Shown here piece by piece: positions 12,740 through 23,480 of a DNA stretch of 64,000 nt; within the stretch, counting starts at the first letter, position 1, and each line of letters begins with the position of its first letter. This DNA comes from Ifrita kowaldi. Taxonomy: Eukaryota; Chordata; Aves; Passeriformes; Cinclosomatidae. The notes under the pieces are model-generated. The model saw only the letters and a program-made list of their open reading frames with translations. It did no database searches and had not been told where the DNA came from. The translations under genes and the position numbers were made by a program. Where the stretch lies: assembly GCA_013398055.1 (NCBI GenBank), contig VZRS01005496.1:62001-126000 (forward strand). The letters run 5' to 3'.

Positions 12740-14699
12740 TGTTCTGATACAGCTTTGGGCTGAGAGAGAGACTATCTGATAAGGATGAAGTGAGGTTTGC
12801 ACAGCATTTTCATGTCGATGTATAATTAGACAGATGCAGAATTTTATTGTTGTGTATCAGAACAAGAACACACTGATTATAAATTAGGCAGGGAACATCT
12901 CAAGTATCACAAACCTGATGGTGTGTGCAAAAAGAGTCCCTGTGAAATCAATGAAAGCTATTTTCTGATTTAAAACCAAGGAAAGGCAGGGGAAGGTTAG
13001 AACAACTTATTTTTGCAATAAAACCTTGATGGACACAGTCTCACTGGGACTGGAGCCCTGGCATCTAGGCTGTTTTATTCTGCCCTGTTAAATTGAAACA
13101 AACAATTCAGCTGCCCGAGTCCCTTCTTTTCTCCTCTGACATGCCAACTATCTTGAGAGAAGAGATTAAGCATTGTTCTGATGAGTGCCACAGCAGCAGC
13201 AGCAGCTTTATAATTTAAGAGCTACATAAAATTTATGGAGCACTGAGAAGAGCTTAAATCAGTTTTATGATTTTCATAAATTATTTCAGGCAGATGAAGT
13301 TTGTGCAAAAAGCCAGTGATGTTTGAGCTGTTTATCCAATGAACAACGACACTGAAAATAGGGATTTTCAAAGGCACTTGTGGTAAATATGTATCTGAGT
13401 TTGATGGGAGTTAGAAGACTTCTTCCTTCGAGCTACTTAGTATTCCAATATAAATTTTTAATCATTCCAAATTGCTTAAAATACTTGGTAAAAATAAAAA
13501 CTAGAGGAAGGTCAAATTCAGAGCAATTTTGAAATTTCATTTAAATGCTTCATATGCATTTAAACAGTGGATGGGTAATCTGTAATTTTACTTCAAGTGA
13601 CAAACCAATTTGGCACTTGTAGAGTTAAGCCTTTTCATATGATAGTGTATTTTGGGTTGTTGTTTAGGCCCCCTTTACTGAGGAACCTTGTTCTGTCTGC
13701 TTCACACTGTATCTGCAAATTACTCCAGCTGCTAAAGAGCAGGATCTGCCTGTAGAGCAGAAAGAGAAACTGTAGCTGGTTCGTTTAGCATATTTCAGGA
13801 TTATATAATAGGACAAATATAATTCCATACATTGCAGATATGAATAGAGATTGAACTTCCCTTCTGGACAAGTAACTGGAGACCTGATAGGATGCAATTC
13901 CCATGTAATCCTAATTTGGGTATTACTGGTGAATGAAAGAGCCTTCTACTCCCTGGGCAGTATGGTCATCAGGATACAGGTAGGTTGGAGACCTTTCATC
14001 TGATTGGGACACCTCTGAGTTAGAATGTTTCATGTATAATTTTCCATATTTTAAGCTGCTCCAATTCCTCTACACTGACAGCCTTGTGCTTCAGATTATT
14101 TCACACTGAGTATACTAAACATGGTACTGAAGGGAAGATCCATTGCTGAATTCCTCTGCACTGGATGGGCAACTTGGGATAAATTTACTGATATTACTGC
14201 ATTGCTCTAAGTGAAATGACACTGGTAGATATGTGAGCTCATTACTAAACCTGAACAAGGTAGTCTGAGGTGAGTGGGTTTAAATTCAAAGAAGTTCAGT
14301 GTGGGACACTCCAGGTTCTTGCCACTGAATTCCTGTAGCCAACAATATACATAAATAATGGGAGCTTCTTACTCAGTGGTCATTATTCTGCAGGAGGGGA
14401 TTTGTGACTGCTGTGAATTAAACACTGAACACAGGCCATGGTGTGAGGAAAACGAATGCAATTTCAGCTCTATAAATTAATGTGTCATGGAGAAGGAAGG
14501 TGAAATAATCTTACCCTAATTATTCTCTTCTTCAGACCTTAGCTGGAGTGATGTGTCTACTGTTGTGCACTTCAAAAGTACTGCATACTTCAAAAAAGAA
14601 AGATACTGTCCAATTGGAAATTCCAACAGAAAGTAGTGGTATTGATTAGGAGTCTAGAAAACATGAACTGCAAGACTGAAAGAAGTGGGTAATACATCT

Positions 14700-15076
14700 A
14701 GAAAAAGGAGATGCAGGGAAAGGAATAGGAATGTGATACCAGTGTTCAGACATATAAAGCTTGCTGCAAAGAGAGAAGTTGTAAATTGTTCTCTGTGTCC
14801 ACTGGGAATACAAAAAGAACTAATGGATTTAAATTGTAGCCAAGGAGATTTAAGGAAGACATTAGGACAGGCTTTCCATCTGTAACAGTAGTGAAATATT
14901 GAAACAGATTGCCTGGGGAGGTTGTGGGATCATCATTGCCAGACATTTTTAAGAACAAGTTAGACAAACTTCTGTCAGGAATGATTTGGGTATAATTGAT
15001 CCTGCCTTAGGGCAGAGGGCTGGACCAGATGACCTTGCAAGGTCCCTTCCAGCCCTACTTTCTGTGGTTCTCTCAT
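14700..15076 (+). mobile_element. old-lineage CR1 retrotransposon fragment (3' end)
   Basis: The plus strand carries the CR1 3' region in its older, turtle/crocodile-like form: TAAATTGTTCTCTGTGTCCACTG near 14779, TTTTTAAGAACAAGTTAGACAAAC near 14946, then GGTCCCTTCCAGCCCTAC and a decayed tail TTCTGTGGTTCT near 15060-15075. It is 5'-truncated and diverged, so the insertion is old. It belongs to a different CR1 subfamily from the copies at 4840, 19205 and 61001. Confidence 0.85.
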
Positions 15077-18000
15077 TAGGAAGGCTGATGTCATACTCCT
15101 AGGACCTCACCATTCCTTTCAAAAGCAAAAACAAGCTATAGCAATGGCAAGAGTCAGATTTAAACTGACAATATATGGGAAAAGGTATCAGCTTAAGGTT
15201 GATATCCCACCCCTAATTACTAACACTTGAATATATGAAATGCAGATGGACTTGTTCAACAGCTAAATACTTGTGGGTTACACTACTATGAGTTTTTTGT
15301 GACTATCATCTTTTTAATAGCATGAGAATTTGTTTCTTGTAATATGTATTAATCTTATATATTGCAACTTCTTTTTTGTCACTTGTGTAAGTAGCAGGCA
15401 GTGCTATTCAGCATCTAACATGTTCCAGGTGGGTCACTCTCATTCCACGTGCCATGACACATTTGGCCACATCCTATGTTTCCACTCACTCACTCACTCC
15501 AAAGCTCATTCCTCTGCTCCAATTTATCATGATGCTAATGCTCAGCTTCATTATGTGGCTGTGTTTAAATAAGCCAATGCCACTGTTAATGTGCTTGTTA
15601 TCCTTCTTTCCATCCTCAGACACTGGATATCCCTCCTGCTGCTTTCTGCTCACATGTTCTTTTATTCCTGTTGATAAATTTCATTTTCATCTCTTTTGCT
15701 GCTTTCCCTTCAAGATGTGCTTGCGTTACAAACTGCAGTTCAGCAGTTTAGCAGTTGGATTGCTTCCAAATATTACCAAATGCCACATCTTTTAATATCA
15801 GGCAGAGCAGCTTGAATTTTCTTCCTTGGGAGTGCTGTAAAAGACACACTGACATGTTTTCTGTGCAAATGCCAAAAAAAAAAAAAAAAAAAGCTTAACA
15901 AAAGATGGAGGGGTGTGAAGCAAGCTGAAAAGTCTGCATTCCCAGGATTTTCTGTTTTCCCTGATTTCTGGATTTAGTTCATGACCCAGCTGCTGATCTA
16001 TGAAACTCTGTGGAACTATGCCAGTTTCTAGCAGCCAAGAATTTGTTGCTGTCACTTTTGTGACTGGTAGTACCTTTGTGTTCAGCTAAATAACCATATG
16101 TGTTTTTATCCCCAAAGGCCATGCCTGGCCATTGATGATCACAGTATTGCCAAGCCCTTGGATTCTAAAAAATTCATTGTCAAACCATGAAGTAGTATGT
16201 GTCCATGTGTGTGTGATATATATATATATAGATAGATATATATAAGCGTATACTATATATTTGAGTTTTAATTTGGCACTTCAGCATTCATGGCTTTTGA
16301 GGTTTTCTCTATAGCTATATGGAGATTAAAAACAGAAGTAAAAATAAAAACCAGAATAAAGCTGAGCTTTCTGCATACTCACATAATGCTTCCAGAAGCT
16401 GAGATGTGAAAAAATTCAGCTTGTACCATGAAATCTGGTAGTGCTATAACTGGCTATTTGGCCATTAAATTGTTTTACTGCATCCTTCAGAGAGAAAGAT
16501 GCTATCAGTTGTTTTTCATAATGGTGAAATGCTTGTCAGGATGCTTTAAGACACCCACTACTCTATGTATCTTTGATATTTCCTTGTTACAGATGATCAT
16601 ATGCACTGTAGCTGTGGGTACCGCATGTGGTTTGCCCTAGAGGACTTCTCTTGACTGCCTTGGACTTTGGATCAGAGTCCAGAGTAACTTTTGCTTTGTT
16701 TGGTCATCTCTTTCGCTCAAGACTTGTCCTTCACATATTTTGGAGGTAGATGGACAGACAACTCTGGTGCATCCAGGTCACATAGCTATGTTCCTTGTCC
16801 TTGTCGTGCATTCTGTGTGTGTATTCCCCAGCTTCTGCTGTGGCTGTATATGCAGGGGATAAAGTGCACCTCCGGGTCACTGCTCCAGAACCTATGTGCC
16901 CCCAGAGTTTCAACTTGAGGTGCATTGGCTCAGCAAAGGCTTTTGTCTGAGAGCAGATTTCTGTCACTTGCTTCTACTTCATGCTTTGCATTGCTCAAAA
17001 CATTCCTTTTCTCTTCCCTGTGGGTACAGTCTGTGGCAAGGGATCACTTGACCCTGAAATGCAGTTTCACTCATTTTGCCCACTAGATAATACTGAAATT
17101 GAGAGGAAGGTAAATCTTGTTATTTAGACACAGCAACTGTGATAATTTCTGCTCCTTTCAGATGTTTCCTGTGCAATAGTGCCTCTTAATGTCTTGTTTT
17201 GCCATATTGGCACTTTTTGGTGGCAACGTATTTGAATTGTGAGTGCCCCAATGTATTTTTTCATGTACCTCTTGGGCTGTTTGCTCTTTAGTTCTTCTTA
17301 CCTCCTACAGCCCCAGCACGGAGGCTAAACATCATCCAGGAAATCTGCCTTGCAGGGAGTGAAGGGGCCTGTTCACTGCACCTCCTGAGCAGAACCAGCA
17401 TGAGTGAGCGTTTGCAATGTGAGACTGCTTCTCTAACTCACCAGTCTGAGGTGTTTACATCCTGTTGTACCTCTGCAAACCTCCTGTGTTGCCCGCTTTG
17501 CCCTCAGCTTTGGGTTAGCACAGACAGAGGCCAAACGTGCCTGTGAATTGCACGCTATCAGCTCCTCTGCACCTCTAGGGAGTTCAGAGGGTCCATGGTG
17601 GCTGCAACACCAGCTGAATTTGGGGTTTGAGTGAGTTAGAGACTTTTATGTGTGAATGCAAGCTTTTTTAAGGCACCTTTCAGTGCTTAAGAGCCTGTGT
17701 AGGTTCTAATAAATAAATGCTTTTGTCTCAGGTGTTGACTTTAGTGCAGTCATTCAGTACCACATGCACAAATACATACCCATGAATCTTGTTGAACTGT
17801 GAGGTTTAGAAAGCCAGTTTCTTGGTGATGCATCACGAGTTTGCATGGCACCTACCCTAGCAGAGCCCTAATCTGAGCCACAGACTCTGGGGTGCTACTT
17901 TAGTACAAAAATATAATAGTAATTTGTAAATGAACCAGGGAGATTTTAAAATCAATTTTCTTCAGCAAACAGTGATTATTGAAATGGTTGCAGTTATTGC

Positions 18001-18655
18001 TGAGGACTGAACATATAAAGTGCTTCAAGATAGAGAATTGGATTCTCTAAACATATAATTCTTTTATCAATAATTCTTATGAGCAGTCTTCTTTCTACCC
18101 TCTCCCTTTTGCCAAAACTCTCCCCTCTATTATGTCCTGAGCTCATTTGCCTCCCGGATAGCTGTGGATTTGTTGGTATACAAATTAATTTTGTTATTGA
18201 CTGGAATGAACATTTGGAGGCTAAGAATGCCATTGCTATTCATACCTAGAGGTAATCAATACCGGTACAGAGGAATAAATATTTTCTAACCAAGTAAGCA
18301 TCCTCTCCAGCCTTATTTCATTTTTAACCCCACAAGACTGTATCCTGTGAACAGAGCAGTGAGAGGCAATAGCATTTACATCTTGTTACCAACGGAGGAC
18401 CAGGAGAGAGAGAAACTTCTCTCCTGGTCGTGGCTCTTCCCATACCCCAGGCTCATCAGTCACTCACTCACAACAGCCTCTGTTTACTCTTTGACTGCAG
18501 TGGCCATAATTATTTGTCCATCATCAGTTTATTACTCCAACACAGTGAACACAGTGGAGACAAAAGAAATCCCTTCTTGAAGAGCCTTGATGTCTCCTTG
18601 GGAATAGCAGACAATAGTCTGCAACCACAGCGTTTAAGAGGGAGAATGTGATGGG
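15077..18655. other. noncoding spacer
   Basis: No gene or transposon is recognised. It contains a run of 19 A at 15874-15892 and a TG/TA microsatellite at about 16204-16262. Frames up to 113 codons near 15454-15795 have no recognisable domain and overlap other frames. Confidence 0.6.
16204..16262. repeat. TG/TA compound microsatellite
   Basis: A TGTGTGTG run passes into (TA)n with GATAGATA interruptions and a second TA-rich stretch ending near 16262. It is likely length-polymorphic. Confidence 0.9.
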
Positions 18656-18659
18656 ATAT

Positions 18660-19075
18660 TGCAATGATGTGCTGTTATTTGCTTCAGCTCTGCAGAACGA
18701 GTATAAATAGCATGCAAAAAGCAAAGCAAAGGGAAAAGAATAGCAAAAAGTGGCGGAGTTTGCCCTGTTCCTGGCCTGTTCCACTGGCCAGTTCCCAGCT
18801 GCTGGTGACCAATCGTTGGTGCCGTTTGGGGTGTTTCAGGTTTTCCTTGCCCAGAGACACCCAGGAGATTTGGGTTCGCTCGCAGCCAGATTCTGCATTC
18901 ATTTAAGCCTGAAGTGAGTCGGGGGCGAACAGAGCGTCAGAGACGGATTTTGCAAAGCCTTCCCGCAGGTTCGCCAAGGCCGTGCCGCGTTGCGAGGCCG
19001 GAGGCCGCGGCGAGCCCGGCTTTCCGCACAGGCGGGCCGCTCCTTCGCGGCGCTCCCTCNTTCCCTCCTCTCTCT
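18660..19075. promoter_or_regulatory. isolated CpG-dense block with upstream TATA-like box
   Basis: About 21 CpG dinucleotides fall within roughly 150 bases (18910-19060), against near absence in surrounding DNA. Upstream on the plus strand are TATAAATA at 18702-18709 and CCAAT at 18809-18813. One undetermined base (N at 19060) sits in the GC-rich core. No coding exon can be joined to it. It could be a small CpG-island promoter of a noncoding transcript, or the GC-rich part of an unrecognised LTR; the TATA and CCAAT layout suits either. Confidence 0.45.
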
Positions 19076-19204
19076 CCTGCATATCTAGGGTAACACCTGC
19101 TGCTCAAGTTTGTGTTTGATTTGGGATGAGTGAGGAGCAAATGCTGCTGGGGGCATGTTAGAGCGATGCTTTCCTCTGGTGAGAAGGCTGTGTTCTTGGG
19201 TGCA

Positions 19205-19480
19205 CAGAATCACAGAAGCACAGAACATGCTGAGTTGGAAGGGTCATCGAGTCCAGCTCCTGGCCCTGCACAGGACACCCCAAGAATGACACCGTGTGCC
19301 CAAGAGTGTTGTCCAAACGCTTCTTGAACTCTGCCACGTTTGGTGCTGTGATCACTTTCCTGGAGAGCCTGTTTGGTGCTTGACCACCCTCTGGGTGAAA
19401 AGCCTTTTTCTAATATCCAACCTAAACCTCTCCTGGCAACTTCAGACCATTCCCTCAGGTCCTGTCACTGGTTGCCAGCA
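19205..19480 (-). mobile_element. CR1 non-LTR retrotransposon fragment (3' end)
   Basis: The plus strand shows a decayed CR1 tail (CAGAATCACAGAAGCACAGAA) followed by TTGGAAGGGTCATCGAGTCC, CCTGGCCCTGCACAGGACAC and TTGTCCAAACGCTTCTTGAA, a well-known bird CR1 subfamily 3' region. The element is on the minus strand and truncated near 19480. The next 200 bases also read openly in several frames, but I do not recognise them as CR1. Confidence 0.92.
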
Positions 19481-20456
19481 GTGGCTGCTTGTTGAGGGCT
19501 GCACCGTGGGACACCTGCCGCACTCGCAGTTCCCACTGTTCTACCTTTGTTGGCTCTTGCCGTGCACTGTGCCACCACAGGTGATTCGGAACTGGAGCCC
19601 AGGGTGCCCAGCTTAATGTGTCAGGGCCTCAAGGCTGGTGAGTCCCAGGGTGAGGATGGGGATGGGGGTGAGGCACACCATGGCTTGCACACTGCTCTGG
19701 CTGCTGACCACCATGACCCAGGATTAGTGACCTAGCTGATGGGTAAGGCAGAGTCAGGCCCCTCCTGTTGGTTAGGGATGGGTGAGAGATTAGCTGCAGA
19801 GAGTATGGGGGACCGTCTGTGGAGCACCCAGTAAAAAGACCAAAAATGGAGCTGAGTGAGACAGCCTAAAAATTCAGTGAAGAAAAGCCATAGTGGAACA
19901 GAGACTCCTTTCTGATGGAGGGTACTGGTTTTGGGCTGTATCTTGCAATTATTATACATACAGTTGGAAAATTAAGTGAAAAGTCTCCACTGGCTTCAGT
20001 GGGAGCCTCTGTAACAGCCTCATGGGTGTGAGGGAGCCATAGTACAATTCTGTGTGCTACTGTTGAAACTTGAGTATCATCAATATCTGAATCTTGCAAG
20101 TTCTCTTTTGATTTGGCTGGCTCTGTTTGCAGTGCCTTGACCTGTTATCTGTACACATTATTTTTCACTTATGTCCCTGCACAGATGTGCCCAGAATTTT
20201 ATTAAGCAGAACAAACTGTAGTTGAATATTTAGGCTGAAGTGCAATTGGTAATGCAAAAGCAGTGGCCCTAGTACAGTGTGATTTCTAATATGCTATAAA
20301 GTGCAGAAGAGTTCCGGTCAATTAATCAATATTTGTGGAATTGCAGAGTAAAATTTCCAGCTACTGGATGTTTGATACCTGGGTATTTAATAATTAGACC
20401 GTGTATACTTACTGAGCATATGTATGCATAGGCACTGTCTTAAAAAGGCAGTGTGT

Positions 20457-20532
20457 GCTGGAGACATAAAGTCCTGCTGGAGACACAGAGTCGTGCTGGA
20501 GACATAAAATCATTCTGGGGGTCATAAGGTTT
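20457..20532. repeat. 19-bp tandem repeat, 4 copies
   Basis: Four head-to-tail 19-bp units run without gaps. Units 1 to 3 begin GCTGGAGACA; unit 4 (TCTGGGGGTCATAAGGTTT) is more diverged. The array totals 76 bp with decay toward the right end. It does not keep a reading frame and is probably a small minisatellite. Confidence 0.9.
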
Positions 20533-23189
20533 TCTGATATGTCTGAATCTGACTTCTTATGGGAAGAGGTTCCATGCACGCATCAGATGATGAAACTTGC
20601 ACAACATGATATGGAACAGGAGCTCATTTAAATGAGTCGGCCATTTGGTGGCTGCCTGACTACTCACTGCCTCTCTCAAGTGCCAGTCCTGTCCTTTTTG
20701 AAATGAGAACAGTAAGATAGCTGTCCTTTGCAAAACGTGATGAAACCTGCCAGTGAGCATTTTCACACGCTATTTTCTCTTTGTTTTGTAATTGTGTTTT
20801 TAAATAGAAGTGAGCAGCCACCGAGATTTTGAGCCGAACACTTAGGAATGTCGACATAGATGGAAAGCCAGTCCTATGTTCACAAGGTCCACCTTTCCTT
20901 CTTAAAATATCAATTCCATAACCTTGAATGCTTTTTGGAGATATCTGTAGACTTAACTGAATGAAAGCAAGGGATGAACAAGCCATTTTGTTTCTCAAGC
21001 AAATAAATACATCTGTATTATTAAACATGAATGTCTGAAGTTAAGCATCAAAAATCTTTTTTTGGTATCTGAGTATCTGTTCTCTGTACTCTCATTGGAT
21101 TTTTAGGTCCTAGCTTTTTAGCTTTCTGTGGCAAAGACCAGTCCTTTCTCCATGACAACCTCCAACTGCTTCAGCAGAGCACTTTCTTTAAGCACCGTGT
21201 CTCTTGAGTGTTTTGAGGCACTGAGCACAGCTTCTCCAGCCCCACAGTTGGCTGCTACAGTCCTGCTGATGGGTTTTCACACACGCAACATTGAGACACA
21301 TACCGAAGAGCAGGGAGAGAGGAGGAGGAAACATGGTCTTGTCTCTACACACCTTTATTCTGTTCCACCTTTATTTGCCTGCCACTGGGAAGCATAATTT
21401 CTGTATAGGTTGTTGTCTTCAGCTGTGAGTGGGGGAGACAGTGGCAAGCCAGACACCGAGACAGCAGAGCCATCACTGCTCCTCACAGCTCACAAAGAAT
21501 CAGACTTGTGGGAATAGCTGTGCCATTGCCACTGAACCAGTGCAGGCCAGGGATGATGCCACGGACACCGAGGTGAAATCTCACTTAAAGCTGGAATTTT
21601 ACCACTCTGCTTTCTCTGCCAAGGTGGCTGCTCTCCTCGGATGACTGCTCACCTTGCGCATTCCTCTTACTGGCCCTCTTTATACTCCTAGTGACGACAA
21701 GGTACTCCTAAGTACAAATTATTGCCGATAAATGGGCATAAATATCTATTAAGAATTACAGAAGTAATGCTACTGATAATTAAATTGGCAACCCCATCTG
21801 CTGTGCAGCTGACCAGGGTTAGCTTCACTTTACTTTGGCAGCTGCGTCCACACACTGTCTTGAGGTGAAACTTAAGTTCCTCTTTGCCTGTCCGGCAGGC
21901 AGTGATCCTGTAAAGCATAACTCTTTGAAGGCAGGCCTCTTTACATGGCTAAGCACGTCCAACATGCTCCAGTGCCACCCTGTACACACAAGGAGCTGGG
22001 CCACAAACTGTCTGTGGGGGCCGCAGAGCTCCCAGTAACTAAAGCCACTCCAGAAGCTGCTCTTTCAGAGAGGTCCAGATGAAACCAGAGAGGCTGTTTC
22101 CTTCATGTGAAACAGAGGTTTAAAAGCTCAGGCATCCATTCTAATCTAGAGCAAGGAGGGCTCTGTTGGCTGTGTTGTGCATATTGCTCTATTTCAGGAA
22201 GTCTGAGTGTGGGGCAGTTGTCCCCCCTCCCAGTGGGGGACCACAAACAGGTGGCAGAGTTTTATGACCATCCAGGCCTTCTCAGGTTGCCAAATGGGTG
22301 GGGGAATCCCTTCTAGATCTTGCCCAGCTGAGAAGGGGATTCCAGGGGGTTCCTGCTGTGGAAAAGGCTTACAACGCAGCTCTGCTCTAATTGCAGCATC
22401 AGAAGGGGGCAGTACTAGAGGTGCAGATGACAGGGGGTATTTACTACTTCCCCTCCCTTTCTCCAGGAAGCCTTTTCTGTTCTTTGCACCCAGTTTGCAG
22501 CTCAAGAGTACTGAAATTTCAAGAGCTCCTGGTGCTTAAACCAAAAATGAAATTAAGAAAGGATGAGAGAAGGTTGATTCAGTTTCTTGTGTAACAATCT
22601 CCACCCTTCAAATTCTGGGATAAATGTTTGCAGAATGAGACCCTTCAGTGAAACACCCGCTTTGAATTTCAAGCCCAAACTTCTCCCACCATATGCAAAG
22701 ACTTTGTCATCACACAGATCCTTGTCATCACATCTGTTTGATCAAAGCGTTCCTGGACAGAAAGTGGGGGTTGTGACTGCCAAGCAGAAAAAAAAATAGT
22801 AGCTGTATGCCTTATCCAAGCCTGTCACTGCTCTTATGGCTGCACTCACAAAAGCTGCTGCCTTTGCCTGCAGAGCCAGTGTTTAACACCTTTGTTTACC
22901 AGAGCTCCAAATAACCAAAGCTCCAGTTCTCTGCAGGAGGTGCTACAGAAAAGCAAGAGTCTGTCCTAGCTTATTCAGAGTCCCAGGGTTTCTGATGAAT
23001 GTACAGGAAGGCCTGTCCAGGAATTAATATTCCCACTGTCCCTTGCCTGTTTTTCAAAACTTAATTTTATTTAATGGGGTTTTAAAATCTGGGTAGTCTT
23101 TCCCACATCCCTTCTCCTCCACACTATGGTAGTTCATTTCTGGACTAGAAGCATTTGCACCAACCAAACATATCAGCAGGTTTAAAAAA

Positions 23190-23480
23190 ATGAAACAGGT
23201 ACTTTACATGTAATTAATTTAGTGATTTGCTCAGTTGCTGATTCACGTGCATAACCTCAATTAACATTAATGAGAGTTATGTAGGCATGTCAAGGGCAGA
23301 ATAGACCCCTAATAATCTAACATGGAATGTTATTACGTTACTGCTGTAATTATATCCTGCACATATATCATTTCTACTTTGCTTCATGAACTGCTCTTCA
23401 AATGTGGTGGCTACTCATCTATTATGCTGCATATGTTAATGCTGAGGTTATACTAAGCATTATCTTTTCCTCTTCATTGT
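23190..23480. promoter_or_regulatory. candidate conserved noncoding block
   Basis: This AT-rich block has dense homeodomain-type cores: TAATTAAT at 23211-23218, ATTAAC followed by ATTAATGAG at 23260-23274, and further TAAT-like sites to 23360. A perfect E-box, CACGTG, lies at 23244-23249. There is no frame and no repeat. Enhancer function is inferred from motif packing only. Confidence 0.28.

Larger units (their letters stand above)
8962..14699. other. noncoding spacer
   Basis: No gene is recognised. The stretch holds a TACA-rich microsatellite (about 9406-9435), T-runs at about 11694-11715, a 30-bp partial tandem duplication (12688-12739) and a short CAG run near 13191-13206. A block at 11090-11560 is open on both strands for over 100 codons, but neither frame looks like a protein family. 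The rest is AT-rich and featureless. Confidence 0.6.

Noticed and set aside
13191..13206. CAG run as a coding polyglutamine tract
   Set aside because: Only about five units, no supporting frame, AT-rich noncoding context.
15300..15892. Possible processed retrocopy ending in 19 A
   Set aside because: No parent gene recognised, no poly(A) signal at the right distance and no target-site duplication found.
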